NCBI GenBank assembly: GCA_046703825.1
Contig: JBJKSO010000038.1
Location: 1-31,189, forward strand
Length of the DNA: 31,189 bases
Direction of reading: 5' to 3'
Source: JBJKSO01 sp046703825
GTDB taxonomy: Bacteria; Chloroflexota; Dormibacteria; Aeolococcales; Bog-877
The translations under genes were made by a program, and so were the position numbers. Below the pieces are notes generated by a model that was not told the origin of the DNA, searched no databases, and was given only the letters and a program-made list of their open reading frames with translations. Shown one piece after another: positions 6,500 to 15,649 of this stretch. Within the stretch, counting starts at the first letter, position 1. Each line of letters starts with the position of its first letter.

Positions 6500-7231
6500 A
6501 TGGGGGAACGGAGACGTACGCGACGCGAGCGGTCTCCGTCCCTCCTCTGTTGGATGCCCCTTGTCACTGCCGTCGCCGCCGTGGTTCTTAGCACCATATT
6601 GTCTGCTTGCGGTAGTCCGTCAGGTGCTCGCCTCCCTATCGCAGTCCGCCAGCTCGTGATCCAAGACGTGTTCTCGCAGGCCGACAATCCACATGCGTCC
6701 TTCCCCATGGACTGGGTCATCACCACTTATGCGAAGGCGTTGGCCCTAGAGGGTTCGAGCCCCTTTCCGTTGGACCTAGGCCACACCCACAAGATCCCGT
6801 TCTACGTGATCGAACTGACGGGCCATTTCTTCACGGGATCGTCCAGAACGGGTAAGCAGGCGCACAGGCATCAGGTGGGAGCGATCATCGATGCCATCCC
6901 ATCCAAAGTCTATCCGATCCACATGGGAGACTTGCTCTGGCTGGGGCCCAAGCCCAAGTCGCTCGCGGGCCTGGGGGCGGTGCACCGCGTAAGAGCTCCA
7001 CGAATACCTACCGAGGAGCGTGGAAGAGCTCCATCTCTCTTGGGACTAAGGGTCGATCAGGCGGAGGCTGTGCTTAGGGCTCGCCACACCGCCTACGTCG
7101 TGTACTTAGTTCATGACACGCGCAACTATAACCTCACTGTGATCCGACAGTCGCCAGCCGCCGGGGCCAAACTGGGGTCGCGTTCGGTGTCTATATTTGT
7201 GAGCTGGCCGCTCAAAGTCAAACACGGCTAG
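6500..7231 (+). CDS. lipoprotein with a C-terminal PASTA domain
   Basis: This 243-residue protein has a basic N-terminus (MGERRRTRRERS), a hydrophobic helix and a lipobox L-S-A-C at residues 34-37, so it is probably membrane anchored through Cys37. The middle (about residues 45-165) is an unrecognised domain with ALEGSSPFPLDLGHTHKIPF and HRHQVGAIIDAIPSKVYPIH. Residues of about 180-238 form a PASTA-like domain: SLLGLRVDQAEAVLRARHT, then VIRQSPAAGAKLGSRSVSIF. PASTA domains bind muropeptides or peptidoglycan in Ser/Thr kinases and penicillin-binding proteins, so a cell-wall-proximal role is likely. The ribosome binding site is weak. Confidence 0.72.
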   Translation: MGERRRTRRERSPSLLCWMPLVTAVAAVVLSTILSACGSPSGARLPIAVRQLVIQDVFSQADNPHASFPMDWVITTYAKALALEGSSPFPLDLGHTHKIPFYVIELTGHFFTGSSRTGKQAHRHQVGAIIDAIPSKVYPIHMGDLLWLGPKPKSLAGLGAVHRVRAPRIPTEERGRAPSLLGLRVDQAEAVLRARHTAYVVYLVHDTRNYNLTVIRQSPAAGAKLGSRSVSIFVSWPLKVKHG

Positions 7232-7821
7232 ACTGTCGCGAGTGCGAGGCAAGCGAAGGGTTAGCGAACCTTCACAACGGCGATGAGACAGCCGGCTGCG
7301 TCACGACCATTTCTGGTTCGGCACGCCAGAGAGCGTGCTAGCACGCGACTAGTGCCCTTCCGCTTGGCAAGGTAGTCCGCCAACCCTGAGCAGGAGACTG
7401 GCTCTAAGACTCTCAGGTTGGCCTCTTGAGAGTCGTGCGTCCGAGTCCTACCCGCTGGAGCAGGAGAAACTGCACGGACTGTCCAGGTGCGAGCGTGATG
7501 TGCCCAACGCGCACCAAGCGTTTACGCGCAACTTCCCACGTGCACAATAGCGCCGCTCGCGGTCTTGGCTTCCAGCGGTTGATTGCAGGTACCGCTTGCC
7601 TTGGCCAAGGAGTCTGGGCTGAACTGGGCACTCTGCGACACCGACTCCATGGCTCCGGCGCAACCCGAGCGCATGGGGTGCAAGGAGTTTCGAGACATTG
7701 GTCACGGCGGCCCCCTCCCTGGAGGATTGAACACCCAAAGGATGGGCCGCTTTTCCTTCCCCAGGAACCCCGCTCAGGCTCCCAGCTGTCTACAGAACTT
7801 GTGAGCCGTTCACGCTAGCTT
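7232..7821. other. 590-nt gap without a convincing gene
   Basis: Short open frames exist on both strands, but none has a good ribosome site or recognisable product. A hairpin follows the PASTA gene at 7255-7273. A perfect 8-bp inverted repeat, GACTCTCA (7408-7415) with TGAGAGTC (7427-7434) around an 11-nt loop, lies mid-gap. Its surroundings slightly recall a tRNA 3' half but do not fold as one. Confidence 0.4.
7255..7273 (+). terminator. Possible terminator hairpin after the PASTA lipoprotein
   Basis: GAAGGGTT pairs with AACCTTC (one bulged G) around a four-base loop, 23 nt after the stop codon. There is no T-tract, so this is only a weak candidate for an intrinsic terminator. Confidence 0.3.
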
Positions 7822-8760
7822 CTAGGCCATACCACCAGTAAGTGCTCGCCAGGGGTTCTCCGTGATGATCGCTTGGATGACACCCTCATGCGACCCCGCC
7901 TTCAATAGGCGCTCCTTAAAGTTGGTCAGCAGGTACCCGTAGCCACCCCCACCGAGTTTGCGGAGATGCGAACGCAAGCAGATGTCGTGAGAGAGCAAGA
8001 GTTGCTTCGCGAATCCAGCTCGCAGCATGGCCTGCACCAATCCGACTCTCCTTGCGAGGTCGTACTCAGACTGTACGTGGAGGGTGTCGAACTCAACAAA
8101 CACTCCGCGCTCCGCTAGACGCAGTTGGTAATCCGGTGGGTCAGCCACAGTGTCTGAGTGACCCACAATGATGCGATCTGGTGGTACGCCTTCGCTCAGA
8201 AGGATATCCACCTGGCTGTGCCCTACGGGATAGAGCGCTGCATGGGTGCTGACCGTCAGCCCTGTGGCGAGATGAGCTCGCGCGGCCGCCCGAAATGATC
8301 TCTCTTCAATAGCGGAAATGTATGGGCCGTTGCTCCCGATCTCGCCGATGACGCCGGGTCGAACGCGACTTGGGCCAACGCCCTCTCGTATCTCATCGAT
8401 GATGGCATTGGCCAGATCATCCGTACTGCTCTCGTCCATAAGTCGGGTGTCCAGGTACGGACGCCGATAGTGCCCGCAACCCATCACAACGTGCACACCG
8501 GTAGCCTCTGACACGGCGCGCAATAGCTCCGGCCGCCGACTTATCTCCCGCGTAGTGCAATCAACAATAGTACCGCCACCCGCCTCCTGGAAGAGGCCAA
8601 CCTCTTCGATCGCGAGCTCCACGTCGCCTAAGTAGGCGTCAATACCATAGTCGCGCGATCGGTCGATAAATAGGTGCTCGTGAGGAAGGATTACCCCTGC
8701 CGCTTCGGCACTGCACGGACCGGTCACCGTCTGCAGAAGTGGCGCCTTCTGGTCAGACAC
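7822..8760 (-). CDS. phosphotriesterase-family metal-dependent hydrolase (lactonase-like)
   Basis: This 312-residue TIM-barrel amidohydrolase lacks a signal peptide and is probably cytoplasmic. All metal positions of the phosphotriesterase family are visible: HxH in LPHEHLF (His27, His29), the bridging residue as Glu140 in GVIGEIGS, His173 (STHAAL), His201 (VGHSD) and Asp259 (LSHDI). ENPWRAL closes the barrel as in the family. A bridging Glu instead of carboxylated Lys matches the Php/YhfV-type branch. The substrate is unknown; lactones or phosphoesters are typical. It starts with GTG immediately after the TAA of the upstream binding-protein gene (zero spacing, GGAG inside that gene's end), so the two are translationally coupled. 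Confidence 0.88.
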   Translation of the reverse strand: MSDQKAPLLQTVTGPCSAEAAGVILPHEHLFIDRSRDYGIDAYLGDVELAIEEVGLFQEAGGGTIVDCTTREISRRPELLRAVSEATGVHVVMGCGHYRRPYLDTRLMDESSTDDLANAIIDEIREGVGPSRVRPGVIGEIGSNGPYISAIEERSFRAAARAHLATGLTVSTHAALYPVGHSQVDILLSEGVPPDRIIVGHSDTVADPPDYQLRLAERGVFVEFDTLHVQSEYDLARRVGLVQAMLRAGFAKQLLLSHDICLRSHLRKLGGGGYGYLLTNFKERLLKAGSHEGVIQAIITENPWRALTGGMA

Positions 8761-10554
8761 TTACTTCAGACTCCATGTCTGTGGTTGCACCATCTCCGAC
8801 GTCGCCTGCGGCAGAGCGCCTTTGAGTGTCTTCTTGATCACGGAGATCTGGTATGGAAGTATTGGCATCCAAAGGTCCGGAATCTGCGATGACGCGTAAT
8901 TCTCCAACTTCTTCAGAGCCTTCGTTCCATTTGTGGATAGTGCCGCCTGCGCATCCGAGTTAAATGTTGTGGACTTATACTCACCTAGGTTGAAGTCCCC
9001 ACCGGACGAAAGGGTCTGAGATGGAATCGGGTAGTCTTGGAGGAAATTCCAGGCTGAGTTGGCGTCGCCCCAGTACCCCATCTGCCAGCTACTGCTGCCA
9101 GGTGCCATGTCTGAGAAAATTGAGTCGAACGGCAGCGATTTGATTGTGAGGCCGATCCCCGACCTGGAAAGCTCCGACTGTAGAGCAGCAACCTCAGAAG
9201 TCCCGCTGGCCGATCCGCTCGTGTAGAGGAGGTGGAAGGACAGAGTGCGTCCCTTGGCTATCCCCGTACCACACTCGGTCGACCCGCTTCCTGGAGATTC
9301 ACAGCTGTAGAGTCCACCACCGGATCGCCTCCAGCCGTGACTGCGCAAAATTGTGGCCGCGTTCGATGGAGAGTAGGTGTAATGCGGGTGCCTCTCGCCG
9401 GAACTCACGTACTTGCTGGATGGGTAAGACGGAACCGGACCGTAGGTGGGCTTTCCAATCCCACCGTAGAAGTCCTTCACATAACCACGTTCGTTTATGA
9501 ATTCCTGCAGTGCCTTCCGCACGTAGAGTTGGCGAAAGATTGGCCCGACGCTTGTGTTTGCATAGTTCAGCACCACAAAATTGATCTCCTCCGCATACCA
9601 AGGCGCAACCCTAAAGCCATGAGACCTGAGGTAGCCCATTTGACTCAGATCTGTCGCGGGAAGATATCCATAGTCCACCACTCCAGATCTAAGTGCGTCA
9701 AACTCCGAAGCCGCACTTGTGTAGGTCAGCTCCTCAAATCGCGCGATCTTCGGCCGAACAGAACCGGAGTACGCGCTGTTTGGCACAAGGACCGTGTAGT
9801 TGGTGGTGGCGTCATACTTCGACAGTCGGAATGGCCCATCGACCACCTTCCACAGCGGGTTAGTCACATACGTACTCCGGTCGGCCGCTTGCCCACTGAG
9901 GAACGTAAAGACGGCTTTGGACCCTGCAGGCGTTTGATCGTAATTGCCGATCGCGCCAGTAGCAGAAGTTTTATCCCAGAGGTGTTGTGGCAGAGGTGTA
10001 ATCCACGCCAATACATTTCTCAAGACCCAAGCATGGTTCAAGGCTTGGTTGAATGTCAAAGAGAACGTGTATTGGCCGGTTACCGTAAAGCTGGTCACGT
10101 CGTCCGGATACTGACCCGGGACGTACTCAGCCCAACTTGCCTTGTTGGCTACCAGGAGGTTTTCCCACAGCTGTGCGTCGCGCGCTGTAACTGGTTTCCC
10201 GTCGGACCACTTGTAATGTTTAAGTGTTATGTCTACGGTCTTCCCGCCGTTGGCAAACTTGGGGGCTTGTGCAAGACTAAGCTGGCGATCGAAGGAGCCG
10301 GCGACACTGCTGCTCGTAAACTTGTACAAGGGTAGGTAGAGAAGCCGAATGGTGTTGAGCGACGTAACGTTGACAGAGGTCGCCGAGATAATAGGAAAGA
10401 TGTCTTCAAAATTCGAGCCCGGGAGAGCAGCAAAAGTAGCAGCGCCAGAGGGCGCCGCTGCGTGGCTGACGATAGCTCCCCCCAAACCAACAAACGAGGC
10501 AGCAGCAACTAGGATGCCTGCGCCTAGCCGGGCGACTCGAGCGGAATGCTTCAT
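8761..10554 (-). CDS. ABC transporter substrate-binding protein, family 5 (peptide/nickel type)
   Basis: This 597-residue exported solute-binding protein resembles the DppA/OppA cluster. ATG 10554 is chosen because GGAGGA lies a few nt upstream and a signal peptide follows directly (MKHSARVARLGAGILVAAAS, ending SHAAAPSG). There is no lipobox Cys. Family features include YKWSDGKPVTARD, NPLWKVVDGPFRLSKYD, EELTYTSAASEFDALRSGVV and the IFRQLYVRKALQEFINE helix. It binds an unknown ligand, typically an oligopeptide or similar. No permease or ATPase of the Dpp type is in the window, and the only partner is the coupled phosphotriesterase-like hydrolase. It is paralogous to the divergent gene at 11487. 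Confidence 0.88.
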   Translation of the reverse strand: MKHSARVARLGAGILVAAASFVGLGGAIVSHAAAPSGAATFAALPGSNFEDIFPIISATSVNVTSLNTIRLLYLPLYKFTSSSVAGSFDRQLSLAQAPKFANGGKTVDITLKHYKWSDGKPVTARDAQLWENLLVANKASWAEYVPGQYPDDVTSFTVTGQYTFSLTFNQALNHAWVLRNVLAWITPLPQHLWDKTSATGAIGNYDQTPAGSKAVFTFLSGQAADRSTYVTNPLWKVVDGPFRLSKYDATTNYTVLVPNSAYSGSVRPKIARFEELTYTSAASEFDALRSGVVDYGYLPATDLSQMGYLRSHGFRVAPWYAEEINFVVLNYANTSVGPIFRQLYVRKALQEFINERGYVKDFYGGIGKPTYGPVPSYPSSKYVSSGERHPHYTYSPSNAATILRSHGWRRSGGGLYSCESPGSGSTECGTGIAKGRTLSFHLLYTSGSASGTSEVAALQSELSRSGIGLTIKSLPFDSIFSDMAPGSSSWQMGYWGDANSAWNFLQDYPIPSQTLSSGGDFNLGEYKSTTFNSDAQAALSTNGTKALKKLENYASSQIPDLWMPILPYQISVIKKTLKGALPQATSEMVQPQTWSLK

Positions 10555-10757
10555 GCGCAGTCCTCCAGTTCCGCGGGGCATCTAGCCACTTGTCAGCGAC
10601 TCGCCATAGAGGAGCAGTCCACCACGAGTCGTGGCGGGACGGTCCGCACCAGGCGACAACGCCCGCTAGTTCTTTTCATTCGGCACATACACGTACGCCG
10701 TCTAGCCTACCAGAGACCGACCAGCTGGGCTCAGAGGGGCGCGCTCAAATGGTAGCG

Positions 10758-10766
10758 TGCTATAAT
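10758..10766 (+). promoter_or_regulatory. Orphan extended -10 element
   Basis: The plus strand reads TGCTATAAT, a perfect TATAAT preceded by TGn, an extended -10 signal. No TTGACA-like hexamer sits at -35. The transcript would start near 10773, over 700 nt upstream of the binding-protein gene, with no gene immediately downstream. A small RNA or long leader is possible but unsupported. Confidence 0.3.
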
Positions 10767-11426
10767 GGCGCTCCGCGGGTCATACACTCAGGTGAATAGT
10801 TTGCGTCGGCGGCTTGAAGCTGTTATCTGCCGCAGCCCGCCGCGGCAAGGTCCGTGAGGGTTTCTTGAAGACTCACAGGCCGCCATGCAACTGGCTTTTC
10901 CAGAACTGGCGTTGAAGGAGGAAAGGCACGCACATCGTCGAGCCGGCCTGAACCGAACAACTACCCGTGCCATGACGACCAAGACCTAGAAACGACACCG
11001 TCGGCGGGACCATATCCTTACCGGCATTAGGCTGATTCATTGCCCTCGGGTCGGCGGGAAGACGGTGGGATATGTGCGTGTGCGGAGCCGGTGGGCGGGC
11101 GCACCCGCCGATTTCCCTGCAGTGGATCGAACCAGCGCCTGAGATGGTCTACCGGACCCGACAGCCGTGCGTAACGCTTCTTCCAAGACTGGCCGGCCTG
11201 ATGACTGGAACCCGTTCCAGCAGTACTATCGTCCGGCATCGGAAGTTGCTGCGGCCAGTCCGTCCCAGGGCTGGGCGGTCCGCGGCCAGCCTGCCCCGTG
11301 GTCCGCGGCAGAGACAGTCATGAACGCAGCGAGGACACCGTGGCCGCATTCCTCGACTGCACAGAGCGATCGCGGATGGCAACGGCTACGGCGCACTGGT
11401 CGCCCAACCAGGAAGCTCGGCGCACC

Positions 11427-11456
11427 TTGCAAGTGGTGGAGGCGTCCGTCTATGAT
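11427..11456 (+). promoter_or_regulatory. Promoter of the plus-strand binding protein
   Basis: TTGCAA (11427-11432), an 18-nt spacer and TATGAT (11451-11456) predict a start near 11463, giving a leader of about 24 nt that carries AAGGGGG before the ATG at 11487. Confidence 0.45.
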
Positions 11457-11486
11457 CGTCGACAGTCGGCGAAAGAAGGGGGATGC

Positions 11487-13448
11487 ATGACAGGGTCACT
11501 CGGACTAAAGTGGGCTGCCCGAAAGTCATTGGCGGCAGCGGCCCTGGGAATCCTCGGGGTCATGGCACTCAGCCTAGCGACCGCTACTCAAGCTCAAGCC
11601 AAATCCGGTGGTGGTGGAGTCGTCACCTTCGCCGAACAACCTGCGTCGCCGCCAAACTACATCTTCCCGCTAGAGAGCGGAGCCTACTTTACGTTCGCCA
11701 ACGGACAGTTCGTGCCGGAGATGTACCTGCCCCTCTACTGGTTCGGCGATCACGGCAAGCCCGTTCTCAATAAGGGGCTGAGTATTGCGTATCCACCAAC
11801 CTTCTCCAACAACAATACCACTGTCACCATCCGTATGAAGCACTGGCGTTGGTCGGATGGTCAGCCAATAACTGCCCGCGATGTCACCTTCTGGATGAAC
11901 ATGCTCAGCGCCGCAACAGACCCCAATGCTCCTGTCATCGGGTCAAGCTCTGCGCCCGGGCCAGGATGGGGAGCGCAAGTGACAGGCGGCTTCCCCGAGA
12001 ATGTGGTGAGCTACACTGCCGCCGGCACATATAAGGTCACCTTTCAGCTCAACGCTTCCTACAATCCCACCTGGTTCCTATACAACGAACTCAGCCAGAT
12101 TTACCCGGTGCCCCAGTCAGCGTGGGACAAGCTTGGCCCTGGGGAAGCTGTGGGCAGCTACGATGTGAGCGCCCAATCTCGACGAACGCTCTCGGGCACG
12201 TCTCCCGCGCAATACGTGCCAGTCACGCCGGGAACCGGTTCGACAGGCGCCCTTGGCGTCGCTCAGTTCCTCAACAGTCAATCCCAGGACCTGAGCACCT
12301 ACGATACGAACCCGCTCTGGAAAGTCGTCGACGGACCCTTCCGCCTCGCTTCATTCTCCAGCAGCGGCTTTGTGAAGCTGGTGCCGAACTCGAAGTACTC
12401 AGGAGCCCCCAAGCCCAAGGTCTCCGCCTTTGAAGAGCTCCCGTTTGCCTCAGCGGCCGCTGAGTTCAATGTACTACGGAGCGGAGGCGTCACCATCGGC
12501 TATATCCCTGCCCAGGACCTTAAAGCCAAAGGACAGCTACTCCGCAGTGGCTACGCATACTCACCGTGGTACGCCTTTGGTTTCAACGGGCTCGACTTTA
12601 ACTTCACCAACCCGCAGGTTGGGCCCGTTTTCAAACAGCTCTACTTCCGTCAAGCCTTTCAATCTCTAGTTAATCAAGCTCAATACATTAACGACTTCAT
12701 GTCTGGCGTCGGGACACCTTCAAACGGTCCTGTGCCGACCTATCCACCACACAATCCGGATGAAAGCTCGCTCGAGTCGGGCAGGCAGGTCTACCCGTAC
12801 GACCCTTCCAAAGCAGTGTCTCTGCTCAAGGCCCACGGGTGGGCGGTGCTTCCCGGCGGAGCAACCTACTGTGCGCGCCCTGGTAGCTCGTCGGCCGACT
12901 GCGGCACAGGCATCCCTGCGCGCGAACACCTGAGCTTCACCCTTCTCTACCCGAGCGGTAGCCCAGAACTCACTGATCAGATGGTTGACATGCAGTCCAC
13001 GATGAAGGCCAAGGCCGGCATCGAGCTGTCGCTTAACGAATCCCCGGTCAACCAGGTAACCTCGATAGAATCCGCCGGTTGCACGTACGCCAGCCCTTGC
13101 AGTGACTGGCAGCTCTCAACAGAGGCCAACACCGGAGTCTCCTGGGTGTACCTGCCTGACTACTTTCCGACGGGAGGCGAAATCTTCCTGCCTGGCTCAA
13201 ACAGCAACCACGGCGACTATGGCTCCGCCGAAGCTACCAGGCTGATCAACGAGACGCATACTGCGGCAACGAGTTCGGCAGAGACCAAGGCACTATACTC
13301 GTACGAAAACTACATTGCCCGTCAGCTACCAGAGGCCTGGATGCCGACTTCTCCTTACCAATTGACTATGTACAAGAAGTCGCTCAAGGGGTTTGTTCCT
13401 CAAGGCATCTTTACCGAGATCTATCCCCAAGCTTATTCACTCGGCTAG
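11487..13448 (+). CDS. ABC transporter substrate-binding protein, family 5 (paralogue)
   Basis: This 653-residue exported binding protein of the DppA/OppA type starts at ATG 11487 after AAGGGGG. The overlapping ATG at 11483 is in another frame. The signal peptide (WAARKSLAAAALGILGVMAL, ending ATQAQAKSG) lacks a lipobox. Shared motifs with the protein at 8761-10554 include HWRWSDGQPITARDVTFW, NPLWKVVDGPFRLASF, SAAAEFNVLRSG and QLYFRQAFQSLVNQAQYI, so the two arose by duplication. An insertion relative to its paralogue (around residues 230-260, QSRRTLSGTSPAQYVPVT) accounts for part of the extra length. The ligand is unknown and no permease is nearby. Confidence 0.88.
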   Translation: MTGSLGLKWAARKSLAAAALGILGVMALSLATATQAQAKSGGGGVVTFAEQPASPPNYIFPLESGAYFTFANGQFVPEMYLPLYWFGDHGKPVLNKGLSIAYPPTFSNNNTTVTIRMKHWRWSDGQPITARDVTFWMNMLSAATDPNAPVIGSSSAPGPGWGAQVTGGFPENVVSYTAAGTYKVTFQLNASYNPTWFLYNELSQIYPVPQSAWDKLGPGEAVGSYDVSAQSRRTLSGTSPAQYVPVTPGTGSTGALGVAQFLNSQSQDLSTYDTNPLWKVVDGPFRLASFSSSGFVKLVPNSKYSGAPKPKVSAFEELPFASAAAEFNVLRSGGVTIGYIPAQDLKAKGQLLRSGYAYSPWYAFGFNGLDFNFTNPQVGPVFKQLYFRQAFQSLVNQAQYINDFMSGVGTPSNGPVPTYPPHNPDESSLESGRQVYPYDPSKAVSLLKAHGWAVLPGGATYCARPGSSSADCGTGIPAREHLSFTLLYPSGSPELTDQMVDMQSTMKAKAGIELSLNESPVNQVTSIESAGCTYASPCSDWQLSTEANTGVSWVYLPDYFPTGGEIFLPGSNSNHGDYGSAEATRLINETHTAATSSAETKALYSYENYIARQLPEAWMPTSPYQLTMYKKSLKGFVPQGIFTEIYPQAYSLG

Positions 13449-13954
13449 CGCTCTGGCCAGCGACCAGCTCGCCGATGCGGACTCTATGGAAGCGCGATCC
13501 AGCTACCTCCTGAGGTGAGATTCCCCGTTTGTTAGAGTCTGAGCTGCGGACAGCACATGCCCCAACGGGCTAAGTTATCCCCTCGAGCTCGGGCCGACAT
13601 CTAGACCTTCTGCAGCGCCGGAACCGTGTAGGGAAGGCTACTCCCAGCCTGGGATACGAGTCCGTCGGCGCAGCCTTCCACATAGCGGACAACAAGGTGC
13701 CGCCAGATGGGTTGTGGCCCGGCACGGTTCTTGTGGTCACTGCGATGGACTTAGATGGCATCGTTGGTCGCGCATGTTCGTCGGCGTACTAGCTCAGCAC
13801 GGCTAGGACCATACCGCGGCTGATACTCGATTGTTAACTTTGGGCAAGGTCAGGGGTCCGTCTCACCTCCCGATCGGTTGCACATCAGCGGTCAGCAAGC
13901 CCACCCCCGGTGTGACCATTGGGGCCCTGCCCCCGTTAGGACTATAGGAGTCCT
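13449..13954. other. 505-nt gap with a coding-like remnant
   Basis: No complete gene is seen. One plus-strand frame (13574-13792) is open for 72 codons between stops and reads SLGYESVGAAFHIADNKVPP, then DGLWPGTVLVVTAMDLDG. This looks like natural protein but has no ATG or GTG start. It may be the tail of a deleted gene. No family is recognised. The ribosome site of the glycoside hydrolase gene is at the right end. Confidence 0.35.
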
Positions 13955-15649
13955 GTGAACCACAGCAATTCGGTTGGCGGCAGCTGGGCGGAGCACCGGC
14001 GCGCGGCGAGCGTGCGGCGGTGGTCCGGGCGTCTGGCCGTGGGGGCGCTTGCGGCCGTGCTGGGAAGTCAAGCGGTCTTGCCTCGTCTCGGCTATCCGTC
14101 GCCGGCCGGTCTTGCCTATCGGTTGGTCAAGAACCAAGCCATGCAGCTGGTTTTCGGCCCCGAGTTGAAGGGCCAGGCCGCAGCTCAGGCGGTGATTGCG
14201 CATACCACGCAGGGCCAGTTCTTGCTTCGCGAGGCTGTCCGACTCAGGAAGATCAAGATCGGCGACACGTTTATTCCTGGGTGGAAGCTGCCGTCCAAAG
14301 CCAATCCACTCGTCTACATCAGGACCGCCGCGGGCAAGAGCTACCAGAAGATGGCGCTGAGTGTGCTGAGGTTCGAGGTGAGGCAGCTCGGAGTGCGCCA
14401 GATCCGCCTTGGCATCAGGTGGTCCAGCACCATAGAGCCGGACGGCCACTTTAGCCTCGCCTTTTACAAGCCGTATCTGAACTTCTTGACGTCCTACCGG
14501 GACTCGACAGGCCAGGGGGTTCGGCTTCTGCTTGCCATTGGTGCTTTCAAGAGCCCTGGCTACCCGGAGTCGTTCGTGCCGACGCTCAAGCAGCTGACTC
14601 GCAACGCTAGAACTGCCTTGGTGCCAACCCATAGCCTCCCTGGGATGGGTACGCGGCTTACGCCAGAAACCGATCCGGAGCTCACCAGCAAGGGCCTTCG
14701 GTGGCTGAATCACGTCGTCGCAGCCGTTGGAGTCAGATATCCATCAATAAACTATTTCGAACTCGACAATGAGCCCAGGAACCAGGCCGGACCACTCAAG
14801 TGGACGATGAGCTCGCACTTGGAGCAGCAGCAGGCCGATGTCGTGCTCGGGTACAAGCCCAATGCAGACTTCCTGATCAACTGGTCTGGCACCGCCAACA
14901 TCACCGGGCCAATCAATCTAGGCGGCTCCTATGGACCAGCATTCGAAAGTCTTACACTGGTCAACAGCTTTCTGATCAACCACGATTCGGTCATCAACGA
15001 GATGGCCGCTCTGCGGAAAAGCATCAAGGAGGCTATCAAGGCACACCAGGGACGGGGGAATGTGACCCTGGGGCTGGACAGCTATGCGCTCACCCCGACC
15101 ATACCTGGCTGGTCCAGCTCCATCCTTTACAAGGGGCAGCATTACACGGTGAGAGCAGACACCACCTCCCTTATCGAAGCCTCAGAACGCTGGGCGGGAG
15201 ACCCCCATCCCTGGCAGAAGCTGCGCCGCATGGGCGTCCCCCTGGAAGTGACCGAGATGCAGGCTGATCCCTGGATGCCCTACCTACGACCAGAAACGGC
15301 CCGGCAGATCAGACTGATGCTCTACCGTCAACTGCAGATTCTGCCTCCGGGCCAGCCTGCGGTAGTTCGGCTCTGGCGTCTTAGTGATGATATATATACC
15401 CTGATGTACAATCAGGCGCAATTTACCGACTACCAGAACCCAGCTCACTTGAGTGGCCCTACTGGGAAGTTTACTTTCAACGATATGAAAGTTATGCAGC
15501 TGGTTGCCTTCTTGGGTCACAGAAGCCAAGTAGTACCGGGTCCGCGTGGCAAGCTACGGATAGACAATTCCGCCATTGACCGTGCAATAGCAAAATACTA
15601 TCCGCCCAGTCCTCCCGTGCACCAGCCGGTGGTACGTGCCTCAGGATAG
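13955..15649 (+). CDS. secreted or anchored clan GH-A-like glycoside hydrolase
   Basis: This 564-residue protein starts at GTG 13955 after GGAG (5-nt spacing). An N-terminal basic region and hydrophobic segment (RRWSGRLAVGALAAVLGSQA) form a signal peptide or anchor. From about residue 135 the sequence fits a TIM barrel: RQLGVRQIRLGIRWSS, then INYFELDNEPRNQ, with Asn272-Glu273 as the strand-4 acid/base pair of clan A. Later, VPLEVTEMQADPW offers Glu434 as the strand-7 nucleophile. The carbohydrate substrate and GH family (GH5-like or GH39-like) cannot be fixed. It is flanked by gaps on both sides, so it is probably monocistronic. Confidence 0.7.
   Translation: MNHSNSVGGSWAEHRRAASVRRWSGRLAVGALAAVLGSQAVLPRLGYPSPAGLAYRLVKNQAMQLVFGPELKGQAAAQAVIAHTTQGQFLLREAVRLRKIKIGDTFIPGWKLPSKANPLVYIRTAAGKSYQKMALSVLRFEVRQLGVRQIRLGIRWSSTIEPDGHFSLAFYKPYLNFLTSYRDSTGQGVRLLLAIGAFKSPGYPESFVPTLKQLTRNARTALVPTHSLPGMGTRLTPETDPELTSKGLRWLNHVVAAVGVRYPSINYFELDNEPRNQAGPLKWTMSSHLEQQQADVVLGYKPNADFLINWSGTANITGPINLGGSYGPAFESLTLVNSFLINHDSVINEMAALRKSIKEAIKAHQGRGNVTLGLDSYALTPTIPGWSSSILYKGQHYTVRADTTSLIEASERWAGDPHPWQKLRRMGVPLEVTEMQADPWMPYLRPETARQIRLMLYRQLQILPPGQPAVVRLWRLSDDIYTLMYNQAQFTDYQNPAHLSGPTGKFTFNDMKVMQLVAFLGHRSQVVPGPRGKLRIDNSAIDRAIAKYYPPSPPVHQPVVRASG

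Larger units (their letters stand above)
10555..11486. other. 930-nt region between two divergent binding-protein genes
   Basis: No convincing gene is seen; the open frames here are short, lack ribosome sites and resemble nothing recognisable. The region holds an extended -10 at 10758-10766 and a good promoter at 11427-11456 for the plus-strand gene. An AAGGAGG at about 10914-10920 on the plus strand is not followed by a start at the right distance. No promoter for the minus-strand gene was identified. Confidence 0.4.

Noticed and set aside
7351..7460. tRNA-like segment with an eight-bp hairpin and a CGTCCGAGTCC stretch
   Set aside because: No acceptor stem pairing and no five-bp anticodon or T stem could be formed; the hairpin sits where a tRNA would not allow it.
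10788..10982. Small minus-strand ORF in the gap between the two binding-protein genes
   Set aside because: No ribosome site or homology; the plus strand is equally open apart from one stop, so coding cannot be argued.
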